Origin: Veillonella sp. VA139
GTDB taxonomy: Bacteria > Bacillota > Negativicutes > Veillonellales > Veillonellaceae
Assembly: GCF_003992005.1 (NCBI RefSeq)
Contig: NZ_RQVL01000001.1
Coordinates: forward strand, 1-64,000
Length of the DNA: 64,000 nucleotides
Direction: 5' to 3'
The notes under the pieces are model-generated. The model saw only the letters and a program-made list of their open reading frames with translations. It searched no databases and was not told the origin of the DNA. Position numbers and translations under genes: made by a program. Of this stretch, positions 1-9,814 are shown piece by piece. Position 1 is the stretch's first letter, and the number at the start of each line of letters is the position of its first letter.

Positions 1-2810
1 AATTTCACCACTTAAATATCTGTCTACAACTGAATGAGAATCTTCTTTACTCCAAGATTTCTTAGTATTTGCTTTTGGCTTTTCTTTTGTTTCTTTATTG
101 TCTGTTTGCTTTTCTGCTTCTGGAGAAATATGTTCTCCATTATTTTCCTTGCCCTCGAATACAGCTCTAGCTTTCTCTTCCTCTTCTTCGTCCTCTTTTG
201 CTTTCCTTACTAATTCGTCATTATCGTCTTCTTTATTATTTTCTTTTTCTTCAAATGCGGCTCTAGTCTCTTCTTCCTCTTTTTCTGCTCTTTCTGCTTG
301 GTCTGCTAATTCACCATTTTCAATTACTGTATCATTAACTTTTTCTTCTGCAAGTTTAGCTTGTGCTTCTTGTAATTTTCTTTCATTTTCTGCTTGTTTT
401 AATTGTTTCTTTTGTTTATTTGTAAGTTTTCCTACATTTTCATTGCCTTTAGTAGGAGCCAATGGCTGTTCTTGTGTTACATTTTTTTGCTTAGCATTCC
501 CTTTTTTAGGAGCCTTTACTTTCGGGAATAAAGCGTCTTGGATATTTTTAAACCCTTGAGCACTTTTTTCTCGAATAGCTTTATATGTTTTGCTTCTTTC
601 AACAGGCAATCCTGTTGTTTTAGCTGTGTTAATTAATTTATTTGCTTCGTCTAGGTAAAAGTTTTCAAACCTTTTATCATTTTTCTCAGCATGAACATCT
701 ACCTTATCTTTTGCTCTTCTATTATTAAATGCATTATCTATTTTCCCAAGACTAGCATTTTCAAAGCCTCTTTTTCTTAATTCTTCCTTGGTAGCAGCTG
801 GATTATCTTTTCTTGTTTTTTGTATATCTTCTACATGACCCACAATATTATCAACTTGTTCTCTTGTATACGTATTGCCAGGTTTAATCCCTTTTTCACC
901 CAGTTTCCTTTGTAATCCAACAGGTTTATTCTTTCTTTTTCCATTTTTATGTTCTGCTTGTTCTTTATTGTGTTCAGAGGTCGCTTCTCTAATCGCATAC
1001 CCTGTATCTCTAATTAATTGGTCTTTATTTGGTCCGTCTGGAACTGCTCTGAACGTTTCTTCTAAAAAGCCTTTGTTTACAGAATCTTTGTAGTGATTAT
1101 TATATTCTTCTCTCTTTTGGTTTTCCCCTTGTATTTTTCTTTCTTGCTCTTTAGTTTCTGTTACTTCTTTTTCTTTAGCAGCTACATTCTTTTCTATGGA
1201 ACCCATAATTACTTTAGGCATAGTTCCATTATTAATAGACTCTTTATCGTTATCTGATAAGTTATAGCCAACACTTTCCGCTCTTTCAACTAGGGTAGGT
1301 TCATTGCTAGGTTCTTTTGGTTGTTTCTTCTCGTGCATTTCAACTACAGCACGGGAAAGTCTTTTGGCGTCTTTATCCGAATAACCTTGTTGTTTAAAGT
1401 CGTCTTTAAACGCATGTGGGTGATATTTAACTTCTGGAGAATGTTCTTCCCACTGTCTATCAATTTCTTCAGCTGTTGCCCTAGCATTATTGTTCATTTC
1501 TAGGATTTCATCATCAGATTTTCCTTGTTTTTTGTAGTGGGCGTGATTCAAGCTATCAAATGCATCATCAAGCTCATCCCTAGGTCTTTCAACCATGTGC
1601 TCTGGAGTTTCCTCTGACAAATCAAGAGAAACATTTTCTCCATCGGTAGATGGTGCCTCTGGCATTACTGTCGGAGTAGTTTCTCCTAAATCAACATCTC
1701 CACCCTCTTTGTTAGGTGTTGTAACAGTATTTTCTCTCAAAGTAGGAGTTGCATTCATTGCTTGTTCTGCTTGTTCTAAAGCTAATTGGTTTTTCTTTTC
1801 TCTTTCTTTTTGAGATAAGGTTTTACCAGAGCTGAATGTACCAGAAATTAAACCTAATGGAATAGAACCAATACCCGCATCAAATGCTTGGTCTTTCATA
1901 TCTTGAGTCCAAGAAGTTGGGTCATAAATATTTACATTTTTATATTCTGGTGTACCAAGTGCTTGCTCTTGAATTTGTTGTTGCCATGCTTCGGTAACAG
2001 CCTCACCTACCGCACCAACACCAGCATTAACAGCTGTTGCAACGGCACCTTTAGCTAAAACCTTACCTCCACCAGTAGCAAACGCACTAGTAATGCCAGA
2101 ACCTAAGCTACCTTGCATGGAAATTTTATCGAAGGCATAGTTAGCCATGGCAGGTGCCCAACCTTCATTGAAACTTGTTTTCATAGCATCGTAGGATTGG
2201 CTATGGTCCATACCTCTTTGCAGACCAGTCATATAGGTATCACCAGCATTGGTTGCATTTTCAATAAGACCACCAGCTACTACGCCAGTTGCAAATTTAC
2301 CAGCTTTAGCACCGTACTGCACTAATTTACTACCTTCGTACAGTCTGTTAGCCCATTTACCTACACCAGCTACTGCACCGAGTGCTGTACCTACAGGACC
2401 ACCAGCCACACTACCAATAGCAGCTGTAGTCGCAATATCACCAATTAAAGAAGGCACAGACGAACCTAATGCCTGTGCCGATTGATTTAATGCATAGTTT
2501 AAGTAGTTGCCTTCTTCCCATTTACCAGTATAGGCGTTAGCTTGTGCTCTATTACCAGCATATTGAGCTTCGTTGCTAGTCCAGTTAGCTAATCCGTCCC
2601 AGCCCTGTTCTTTTGCAAGGGCAGATGCACCGCCCAAGAGACCGCCAAGTCCTCCCCAAAGACCAGATTGTAAGCTGTCAAGTAAGCCTTCATTTTCGTT
2701 CGGGATATACCCAGATGCTTGTAACTGCTTGGCGTATTCTGCGATATTTTTCTTGGAACTATATAAATAATCATCAAAATTATCGCCAATCCTATCTCTA
2801 ATTAGAGCCA
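1..2810 (-). CDS. giant virion protein, N-terminal part (cut by window edge)
   Basis: An open frame runs from an ATG at 2810 to the window edge without a stop, giving at least 936 residues. The Shine-Dalgarno GGGAGG lies just upstream. Residues about 40-250 are Gly/Ala-rich with several hydrophobic stretches that could cross or insert in a membrane. The rest is very rich in Lys, Glu, Asn and Gln and is probably coiled coil. It is the next gene after the virion lysozyme in the late operon. Position and composition fit an internal or ejection protein (T7 gp16 role) or a polyvalent phage protein. No catalytic motif was recognised, and the role is inferred from context. Confidence 0.75.
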
Positions 2811-2823
2811 TATATCCTCCCTA

Positions 2824-4131
2824 TTAATCGTATTTTAAATTATGTCCACTTTGTGACTCTGCCATGTGTTTTAATTGTTCTGATTGCCACCTTTTAATAT
2901 CATTAACTGTTTGAACGGCGTATGGGTCATCCTCTGCTACAGCAAGTTTTTGGAGTGATAACATCGCCTGTTCGTTTAAATTATCGACATCATGTTGAGA
3001 GAAGCTACCTAAGTTAGCATTATTCTCCAAAACCTCTCTAAAACCATTTCTAATATCATCTACATATTTTGTATTTTGTGCTGGGCTCATTGTTCGTTTA
3101 GCACCACTAGAGCTACGACCACTACCAGAAGAACCACTTCCACCGCCTCCTCCATGAGGGCGAGTAGCCGCAGACAACAACATCATTTCTTTTTGTCTTT
3201 GCATTTGTTCTTCTTGTTGTTTTCTTTGTAACTGGACTTGTAGCCCCATTTGTGCTAATTGATTATGACTCATTAATTGTGTTTGCATTGGATTTACATT
3301 CATTCCAACCATAGCACCAAGAGATGCATAAGCCTGTCTATTAGAATTGTTTTGACTATTAGCAATCATTTGAGCTAATTTACCAGCACCAGTTAATTGT
3401 GCGTTAGCATTTTGCAATTTAGCTTCTTCTTGTGCTTTAGCTACAGCGGCGTTCATCATAGCTTTGTCACTATCTTCATAGAACCTAGATGCAAATACTC
3501 CTCTTGCTCTATGATGAGCTTGTCGAACCAATTGCTCTCGAAGAGCTTCTTCTCCAGCAGCTGCTACATTACGCTTAGGCTGTTGGATAATAGACATAAC
3601 ACCTTCCATATCCAATTTTTCATTAGGATTTTCAGTAACCATATTGGTTTTAATCCCGTCAATATTATCAACAATGGTTTTACCACCATCTTGTCCAATG
3701 GTATTGGAAATGGTAGTTGCCATATTCTTCCTTGCCAGCCTATTTTCTGGATTATAAGCTGGTCTTTCATAATAGTCGTTAAAGTATAAGGCTGCATCTT
3801 CTGGTGTCATGGCATTAATTTTATTGAACCCTTCTTGTCCTAATTCTTTTTTCATGTAAGAAAGTTGTGTCAACAAGTCAGAAGACGATGTCCCTGCTTG
3901 CTTTGCGTAGTCAGCTAAGCCCTGTTGTCTATCTGATGAAGTCCATTGAAATAATCCGTATCCAGTTTCTCCGTCTACGTTCACCTCTCCTGCCTCTCCA
4001 CCACCTTGCAACCGTGTTGGAGAATAATCTGCTCCCGATTCGTGATACGCATTAGCCATAATGCCAGAGGTAGCACCTGGGGAAAACCCCAGGTTTAAAA
4101 GCCCCTGTTGTACAAGTGCTCTATTATCCAT
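2824..4131 (-). CDS. virion-associated peptidoglycan hydrolase (phage tail lysozyme type)
   Basis: The 435-aa product has an N-terminal domain (about 1-130) that reads like the phage tail lysozyme family. It starts with an ALVQQGLLNLGFSP-type segment, then NAYHESGADYSP with Glu31 as the likely catalytic acid, then GYGLFQWTSSDR. The middle is Gln/Met-rich helix with a Gly/Ser-rich linker near residue 335, as in elongated virion proteins. It probably cuts peptidoglycan locally during DNA entry rather than lysing the cell. The start has a GGGAGG ribosome site. It lies in the late operon between two structural genes. Confidence 0.8.
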   Translation of the reverse strand: MDNRALVQQGLLNLGFSPGATSGIMANAYHESGADYSPTRLQGGGEAGEVNVDGETGYGLFQWTSSDRQQGLADYAKQAGTSSSDLLTQLSYMKKELGQEGFNKINAMTPEDAALYFNDYYERPAYNPENRLARKNMATTISNTIGQDGGKTIVDNIDGIKTNMVTENPNEKLDMEGVMSIIQQPKRNVAAAGEEALREQLVRQAHHRARGVFASRFYEDSDKAMMNAAVAKAQEEAKLQNANAQLTGAGKLAQMIANSQNNSNRQAYASLGAMVGMNVNPMQTQLMSHNQLAQMGLQVQLQRKQQEEQMQRQKEMMLLSAATRPHGGGGGSGSSGSGRSSSGAKRTMSPAQNTKYVDDIRNGFREVLENNANLGSFSQHDVDNLNEQAMLSLQKLAVAEDDPYAVQTVNDIKRWQSEQLKHMAESQSGHNLKYD

Positions 4132-4133
4132 TA

Positions 4134-4568
4134 CTACCTCCCTAAATTTAAGAACCCATTAATATCTGGCATCCCAGCTACTGCTTGATTGTAGTTCTGG
4201 TAATCTCCACCATGTAGATATTTGCCTTTATTACGTTCCTCAAAACCTCTCATATAATTGGATTGTTCTAGAAATCCTTTGCTTAAATCTGATGCATTCT
4301 TTTCTGTGACCATGGGACCTTGATAGCCATTAGCATATAATTGAGAAACTCCATTTCGGAAGTCTTCTCCTGTAAGCTGGGATAGTCCTCCTAATTTATT
4401 ACTAAACCCACTTAACTGATTGGCTTTATCTGTAGCCATTTCGTTATCTAAGTTTTTTGCTTCACCTCTACCAACATAGTTTTGGTAAAGTAATCCCCCG
4501 ACATTAGCCAACGCTCTACCAGCAATATAGCCTAAATCAGCTTCTGGGTTATAGGGAATATAGTTCAT
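4134..4568 (-). CDS. small structural protein, unknown
   Basis: The 144-aa product is not recognised. It has a Gly-rich N-terminus and Asn/Tyr-rich sequence without signal peptide or membrane span. The ATG at 4568 follows AGGAGG and lies inside the 3' end of the Hint-domain gene, so the two are translationally coupled. Its place between the Hint protein and the virion lysozyme suggests an internal virion or ejection component (T7 gp14-like role); this is inference from gene order only. Confidence 0.65.
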   Translation of the reverse strand: MNYIPYNPEADLGYIAGRALANVGGLLYQNYVGRGEAKNLDNEMATDKANQLSGFSNKLGGLSQLTGEDFRNGVSQLYANGYQGPMVTEKNASDLSKGFLEQSNYMRGFEERNKGKYLHGGDYQNYNQAVAGMPDINGFLNLGR

Positions 4569-5640
4569 TTAGTTCCTCCTCGCTAAAACCTTCTACACAA
4601 ACACCATTCGCATAGAACATACCAGAACCAGATACAACAAGTTCGTACACAGGTATATCTGATTCTTTAAACTCTATATTGACAAGTTTCTCAAATCCAT
4701 TATCAGTTAGAATCTCATCTTTATCTTCTAAGTCTTTAACTTCCACTGAACCACGTCTCGTCCAGACTGTTTGCGTAGATGTGCAATCTACTTCGTGCGT
4801 TTCTGTGGTAACTGTATGAATGTCTTTTTCCCCACATTCGATAACATCTAATACAATCTCAATACCATCTTTAGATACCAAGACATCATTTTTTTCTACT
4901 TCTGTAATAGGAATGTAGCCATAATCAGTTTCCACTGTTACATATTCTGGGAAGCACATAATTGCAGCACTAGCAATATTGCTAACACCACTCATTAATC
5001 CTCCAAGGAAACCAGGTCCTTTTTGAGTTACGGTAGTTCTTCCGTTATTTAAAGACCCTTGCGTTTGGAGAGCATCATTTGTTGATTTACTTTGTCCTTG
5101 TGCTAACGCTAGATGTTGTTCTGGATTAGCAAAAGAATATTGATTTGCCTTGTGAGCTACTTCCAATGGACTTAATGCAAATTTGTATTTTTGGTCTAGC
5201 AAGTCTTTAGCCATACCAAGGTCTTGTGTATAGTCTTTTGACATTTGTGCCATCATATTGCTCTGCATATCATTTACTGTTGAGTTGTATCTAGAACTGT
5301 CTACTACGCCATTACGAGCCATCTTAGCTAGCCCTTGTCCCATAGTATTCTCATAAATACGATTGAAGTAGTTCATCTTAGCATCGCTGTATACTTTTGG
5401 TAATTGTCCCGTAGCTAATAAAGACTGTTCTTTGCGGAGTCCGTCAATATCGTGAACCGTTTGTCCATATATTCCTTTCCAGTCTGGATTTACCACATCA
5501 TCTAACATTGCTGTTCCCCTATTCACCAGTTTGTCAATACTAGGTTGAATAGAAGACAAATATCTTTGTTGTTGAGCTATTAACGCCCTTTCTTCTGGGG
5601 TTAGTTGTCGTTCGTGATAACTTGCTCCACCTTTACCCAT
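4549..5640 (-). CDS. virion protein with C-terminal Hint (intein/hedgehog-type) domain
   Basis: The 363-aa product has two parts. Residues 1-225 are helical, Gln-rich and end in a hydrophobic Gly/Ala/Ser stretch, typical of internal or tail-core proteins. Residues 229-350 form a Hint domain: it opens with Cys229 (CFPEYVTVETDYGYIPI), has the late block TRRGSVEVKDLEDKDEIL and closes with MFYANGVCVEG. The usual TxxH block-B histidine appears to be Gln290 (TSTQ), and no terminal His-Asn pair is present, so canonical protein splicing is unlikely. Cleavage or a purely structural role remains possible. Start at 5640 overlaps the preceding gene by 8 nt. Confidence 0.75.
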   Translation of the reverse strand: MGKGGASYHERQLTPEERALIAQQQRYLSSIQPSIDKLVNRGTAMLDDVVNPDWKGIYGQTVHDIDGLRKEQSLLATGQLPKVYSDAKMNYFNRIYENTMGQGLAKMARNGVVDSSRYNSTVNDMQSNMMAQMSKDYTQDLGMAKDLLDQKYKFALSPLEVAHKANQYSFANPEQHLALAQGQSKSTNDALQTQGSLNNGRTTVTQKGPGFLGGLMSGVSNIASAAIMCFPEYVTVETDYGYIPITEVEKNDVLVSKDGIEIVLDVIECGEKDIHTVTTETHEVDCTSTQTVWTRRGSVEVKDLEDKDEILTDNGFEKLVNIEFKESDIPVYELVVSGSGMFYANGVCVEGFSEEELNELYSL

Positions 5641-5995
5641 TATCTATCTCCTTTATAAAATAATAATATGTTGTACCATCAATACATTTAAAATCTATGC
5701 ACGTGGATTTTGTAAGTCTTTCATATGCCCTAGGGTTAAAAGGACTTATTGTAGAAATTAAAGAAACCCCCGCTTGTCTTGCTAGGTGCTCTATAATTGG
5801 ATATAGTACCTGTAAAGACCCACTAAAAACACCAATTTCCAGCCTATCTGCTAATAAAGTATATGCAAATAAAGAACCATCGTCATGTACGTATAAAAGC
5901 GGATAAAAGTCTCTTTCCCAATCTTCAAAAAAGTCTTTCCCTACTTTCTTTTTATATTTGTCTATCCATTTTATAATGTCCTCTGTGTTAGGCAT
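5633..5995 (-). CDS. small protein, possibly acetyltransferase-like
   Basis: The 120-aa product has alternating strands and helices (FAYTLLADRLEIGVFSG, then a helix, then LTKSTCIDFKCIDG...YYYFIKEI). This resembles the GNAT-like small proteins found in tail modules of podoviruses, but no acetyl-CoA loop is clear, so the assignment is tentative. It has a good ribosome site (TAGGAGG) and sits just after a strong terminator at 6011-6033, so its level should be lower than that of the gene before it. Confidence 0.55.
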   Translation of the reverse strand: MPNTEDIIKWIDKYKKKVGKDFFEDWERDFYPLLYVHDDGSLFAYTLLADRLEIGVFSGSLQVLYPIIEHLARQAGVSLISTISPFNPRAYERLTKSTCIDFKCIDGTTYYYFIKEIDNG

Positions 5996-6010
5996 ATGTC
6001 CTCCTACAAG

Positions 6011-6033
6011 AAAAAGGCACTCCGAAGAGTGCC
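6011..6033 (-). terminator. intrinsic terminator inside the late operon
   Basis: On the minus strand a perfect 7-bp stem GGCACTC/GAGTGCC closes a TTCG tetraloop and is followed by TTTTT. It directly follows the stop of the gene at 6037-7542 and precedes the next ribosome site, so it should reduce transcription of the distal genes. Confidence 0.8.
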
Positions 6034-6036
6034 CTA

Positions 6037-7542
6037 TTATCCGTATGGGTTCTTTCCTCCCCCATGTAAATTCTTTAAGAAATCATCATGTTTTGCAGAT
6101 TTCTTTTTAGCTCCGAAACCAGAGCCACGTTTTCCTCCTGCTTTAGCAGAACTTTCGTTTACGAATGCTTCTTTTTCCATTACTATGTCAAAGGAAACAA
6201 ATTTAAAAATAATAGGACTTGTAGTATCAAACATAAACTGTAAGATAGGAGCCCTAATCTGACTTTTAAATTCTTTTTGTTGTTCTTTACTTATCCAACT
6301 ATGGTTTATCACTTCTTTGTTGATATGGATTCGACCAGAGCCAGGCACCTTTGCCTCTATGTCAATGTATGTTCTATACACGTTCATTTCATGAGTATCT
6401 CTAAGTTGTCCTGTAATAATTTCTTGGTAGATTGGTTCTCCATTGTCTGTAGTGTTTTTCCACTTTAGTTCGTAGATGCCACCAGATTCTGTTCCTGTAT
6501 TCATAGCCACCAATACATGGTATCTATTTTCACATACAGAAGTGACGTCACCAGGGAATGTCCACATGGAAAACGCCTTTAAGCCATAGTGATATACGAA
6601 TAAAGTATTTCCACTATTTCCGCTGACTATAAGCTGTTTTGTTCTCCGTAGGTCGGATACAAAAGGATTATCAACTTGTTTTTTTAGTAGTGGATTGCAT
6701 TTATCCCCGATGTCTTTTGGTTCAAAGTTCGCATACGACATAGATGTTGAATAAGATTTTAACCCAGTGGTCGACATAAAAACAACATCCTTACTTAGAT
6801 TCGTAAGTGCATGTCTTGAAATAAAGTCACTCTTTTCGCCTAATGGAGTGATATTCCAATCACTTGGTTCGTTTTGAACGTTATAAATAACGCCATTTGA
6901 CTTAAACACCAGTAAGTCTGTAGCAAGTCTAGCTACTCCTAATATGTCTCCGCCGTCTTTATACCCAACGTTTACATCTTTTCTCGCAGAGTCATCATTA
7001 GAGTTTTCATGCCAGTCTTCTTCGTTCCCGATAGCAGAATAGATTAACAAGTCCTGACCTGTTTTAGTAACCACTACTCGACCAAATCGCTCGAATACTA
7101 TGTCGGCATTAGGTGAAGTAGAAATTTCTGTCAGTTCTTGGTAGTTATATTTTTGGAGCTTGCTCCCGCTTGCGATAAGTAGATTTCCACCAAACTTACA
7201 GCAAGTAGGTCTTTCAGAATCTCCATTAAGAGTTCCAATTAGCTGTGGTGTTTTGCCAAATTCATAACGATATACTTTTCTGTTCTTTAGAAATATAAAG
7301 AAATCATTCATTTCGTAATCGTTATATACGTGAGTAACTTGTGAGTCAAACAAGTGGAGGGGGGCACCTAGCCCCCTTCTTGTCCGTAGTTTATCCCCTT
7401 CAATGTCAAACTCGAAATTTTCTAATTTAACACATTCGTTTTCTGGAAGAAATTCTGGAGAGCGTGCCACGTTCATTCCACCTGTTAAGTCTACTAAAGT
7501 TACCGTTTTAATTCGTTGGGATTTTCCTACTTTTTTAGCCAA
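6037..7542 (-). CDS. tail nozzle / stabilization-type beta-propeller protein
   Basis: The 501-aa product has an N-terminal DLTGGMNVARSPEFLPENE block followed by LRTRRGLG. This arrangement is common in podovirus nozzle and tail-hub proteins (functional class of T7 gp12 and P22 gp10). The body is beta-rich with repeated short Tyr/Phe strands, consistent with a propeller. The C-terminus is Gly/Lys-rich. The likely start is TTG at 7542, overlapping the stop of the collagen-like gene; the conserved GGMN block begins about 20 residues later, so a downstream start is unlikely. Family assignment is by pattern. Confidence 0.65.
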   Translation of the reverse strand: MAKKVGKSQRIKTVTLVDLTGGMNVARSPEFLPENECVKLENFEFDIEGDKLRTRRGLGAPLHLFDSQVTHVYNDYEMNDFFIFLKNRKVYRYEFGKTPQLIGTLNGDSERPTCCKFGGNLLIASGSKLQKYNYQELTEISTSPNADIVFERFGRVVVTKTGQDLLIYSAIGNEEDWHENSNDDSARKDVNVGYKDGGDILGVARLATDLLVFKSNGVIYNVQNEPSDWNITPLGEKSDFISRHALTNLSKDVVFMSTTGLKSYSTSMSYANFEPKDIGDKCNPLLKKQVDNPFVSDLRRTKQLIVSGNSGNTLFVYHYGLKAFSMWTFPGDVTSVCENRYHVLVAMNTGTESGGIYELKWKNTTDNGEPIYQEIITGQLRDTHEMNVYRTYIDIEAKVPGSGRIHINKEVINHSWISKEQQKEFKSQIRAPILQFMFDTTSPIIFKFVSFDIVMEKEAFVNESSAKAGGKRGSGFGAKKKSAKHDDFLKNLHGGGKNPYG

Positions 7543-9175
7543 CTTCTTCTATTTTTTCTAAAATTGTTTCTAATGGTTTTATATAATTCTCGATAATAAG
7601 AAGGAAGGATTCTCTAGTCCTAGCGTCCGAAGAGTATAATAAACTTGAGTTATTAATCATATCAAACCAGTTTGCATTTGAAAGAAGGTTGAAGAAGTCT
7701 TTATCACTATCTGTTCCTTCTTTACACTCTTTGGTAAAGACATACTCACCAATAAACCAAATCGCTTCATCAATGCTTTTTATTAATTCTATTCTCCCAA
7801 ATATTCCCATGGTTCTGGAAACAGTCAAAAATGATAGTCGGATTTTTTGTAGCATCTTCATCCATTCTACAAGCAAATCGAAATCCACTCCATTCCGCAG
7901 TCCGTGCATAACAATTTTATGAAGGCAATTAACAACTTTTCTTGTATTACCTGTAATGCCATTAGCCCCTGGAAGATTGTCTATATCTGGAAAATGAACT
8001 CTAAATATTGAGTCATTATCTTGATTTTCGTCTAGGTCTATCCCTATGGCTCTAATATAATTTTGAAGAAAACGAAAGCCTTTTAAGGCTTCCCCCTCTG
8101 GTCCTTTCGGTCCAGCAGGACCTACGTCACCTTGCTCTCCTTTGGGTCCTTTTAAAGAGAGGAAGAAATCTTCTATAGAGCCTTCGTGACCCTCTTGTTT
8201 CCAAAGTTCGTAAGCACTGAGACCATTATTTCCTGCTTCTCCAGTCGGACCAGCTACACCTTGAATACCTTGTTCTCCTTGAACGCCTTGGATGCCTTGC
8301 GGACCCCTTTCTCCAGTCTCCCCCTTAGGACCTCTTGGTCCTTCTGGTCCTTGGATACCAGGAACACCCTGTGGTCCAACCTCTCCTTTGTCACCTTTAG
8401 GACCTGTTTCTCCACGCTCTCCTGTCTCTCCTTTTTGTCCTTTTAAGGAATTTAGGAAGTCATCCATTGAACCTGTGTTACCCCATTTTCGCCAAAGTTC
8501 GTAAGCACTAAATCCAGGATTCCCATCACGACCTTTTTCCCCTCTTATTTCTCTCAAAAATTCTTCGACAGGGTAATTGTCTGGATATTTATATGTCTTT
8601 TTCCACAATTCAAAAGCACTTAGTCCTTGTTCTCCTTTTGGACCTTGAGGACCTATAGGTCCAATTTCTCCAGTGTCACCTTTTTCTCCTTTTGGACCTT
8701 TAAGGCTTTCAACTTGTTCGCTTGTCAAGGATTCAAAGGTTACAACTCCATCGGCTCCTTTAGGACCTACTGGACCTTGTATACCTTGTTCCCCACGTGG
8801 TCCCTGTGGTCCCACTTCTCCACGAATACCTTGTGGACCTTGCTCTCCTGTTAAGCCTCTTTCTCCTTGAGGACCAGTCAATCCACGCTCCCCAGTATCG
8901 CCCTTAGGTCCTTTTAACCCTTCTAGCTGGCTTTCTGTAAAATCTGCATAAGTAAATGGGTCACCTTTAGGTCCTTGGGGCCCGACTGGTCCTGTTAAAC
9001 CTTGTTCTCCTTTAGGACCTCGAAGAGATTCTAGTTGTTCTGTAGTGAAGTCTTCATATCGGAATGGGTCTCCCTTTTCTCCTACTTCACCTTGCATCCC
9101 CTTATCTCCTTTGAGCCCAAATTTAACTTCAATCTTGATTGGGTCTGGGAGTTTTACTTCTAACTTATTGTCCAT
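7535..9175 (-). CDS. collagen-like tail fibre protein
   Basis: ATG at 9175 is chosen because TAGGAGG lies at ideal distance; an upstream in-frame ATG has none. The 546-aa product has a short N-terminal beta segment and then Gly-X-Y collagen triplets (about residues 16-375). The triplets are interrupted by two recurrent modules: FTTEQLESL-type inserts (three copies) and SAYELW...DFLxSLKG inserts (three copies). The last 160 residues are globular and helical. Collagen triplets in phage fibres form trimeric stalks, so this is probably a receptor-contacting or spacer fibre. Confidence 0.85.
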   Translation of the reverse strand: MDNKLEVKLPDPIKIEVKFGLKGDKGMQGEVGEKGDPFRYEDFTTEQLESLRGPKGEQGLTGPVGPQGPKGDPFTYADFTESQLEGLKGPKGDTGERGLTGPQGERGLTGEQGPQGIRGEVGPQGPRGEQGIQGPVGPKGADGVVTFESLTSEQVESLKGPKGEKGDTGEIGPIGPQGPKGEQGLSAFELWKKTYKYPDNYPVEEFLREIRGEKGRDGNPGFSAYELWRKWGNTGSMDDFLNSLKGQKGETGERGETGPKGDKGEVGPQGVPGIQGPEGPRGPKGETGERGPQGIQGVQGEQGIQGVAGPTGEAGNNGLSAYELWKQEGHEGSIEDFFLSLKGPKGEQGDVGPAGPKGPEGEALKGFRFLQNYIRAIGIDLDENQDNDSIFRVHFPDIDNLPGANGITGNTRKVVNCLHKIVMHGLRNGVDFDLLVEWMKMLQKIRLSFLTVSRTMGIFGRIELIKSIDEAIWFIGEYVFTKECKEGTDSDKDFFNLLSNANWFDMINNSSLLYSSDARTRESFLLIIENYIKPLETILEKIEEVG

Positions 9176-9182
9176 ATGCCTC

Positions 9183-9806
9183 CTACTTTCGTAACCGTCC
9201 AAGTACGTTAGTACTCATTAAATCCATTAATTTATCCATATGAGGAACACCGCTATCTCTCATGTTCTCAATAATAGAAAGTGATTCACTATAGCACACA
9301 TAGCCTATAGTAAATGTAATAGCCCTAATACCTAGTTCAATATGGCTGTTAGCCAAAGCAGAATCTATCATATCGCCAGCTACTAATAACAGTGCAATTT
9401 GAACCACCTTGCTAACAAAGCCAAACCCTAGGTGAGTGCTATTAATCTTTCCAGCTTTAAACGCTGGAATCCACCCAAAGAAAGTACTTACCACGGTAAT
9501 TCTTTCTTTTGGAATCCCCTCTTCTTGAAGATATTCATAGCTAATAGCAAACCATTTTGTAATAATGTCTAATACTATAAGCCAGAAAATAGCTTGTGCA
9601 ATATAGGCTACATCCGAATTATGTATAGTCATAATCAGAGATAGAAAACTACCAGCCATTACCTTTATCTCCCAATAGTCTAATAATTTTGACAAATGCA
9701 TAACGAATCTTTCGTAAACGTCTAGTACGTCTGCCAAAACTATAAAACCTAAAACAGATAAAAATCTATATGGAGGGGGAAAATGTTCTTTTAGCCATTT
9801 AACCAT
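9183..9806 (-). CDS. holin (phage holin 4 / TcdE type)
   Basis: The 207-aa product has several hydrophobic helices (around residues 15-30, 50-80, 83-95, 130-155) and the pattern IFWLIVLDIITKW...EEGIPKERITVV, which matches the Cph1/TcdE holin family (toxin secretion/phage lysis). It should oligomerise in the inner membrane to time lysis. Length is somewhat above the family's usual 130-150 residues because of extra terminal parts. No separate endolysin gene lies next to it in this window. Confidence 0.8.
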   Translation of the reverse strand: MVKWLKEHFPPPYRFLSVLGFIVLADVLDVYERFVMHLSKLLDYWEIKVMAGSFLSLIMTIHNSDVAYIAQAIFWLIVLDIITKWFAISYEYLQEEGIPKERITVVSTFFGWIPAFKAGKINSTHLGFGFVSKVVQIALLLVAGDMIDSALANSHIELGIRAITFTIGYVCYSESLSIIENMRDSGVPHMDKLMDLMSTNVLGRLRK

Positions 9807-9814
9807 AAAACCTC

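Noticed and set aside
98-559. Ser/Phe-rich plus-strand frame of 153 codons at the left edge
   Set aside because: It is the antisense of the Lys/Glu-rich tail of the giant virion gene; the composition is the complement of that gene and no ribosome site is present.
8292-8870. Pro/Gly-rich plus-strand frames opposite the collagen-like gene
   Set aside because: They mirror the Gly-X-Y triplets on the other strand and have no ribosome sites.
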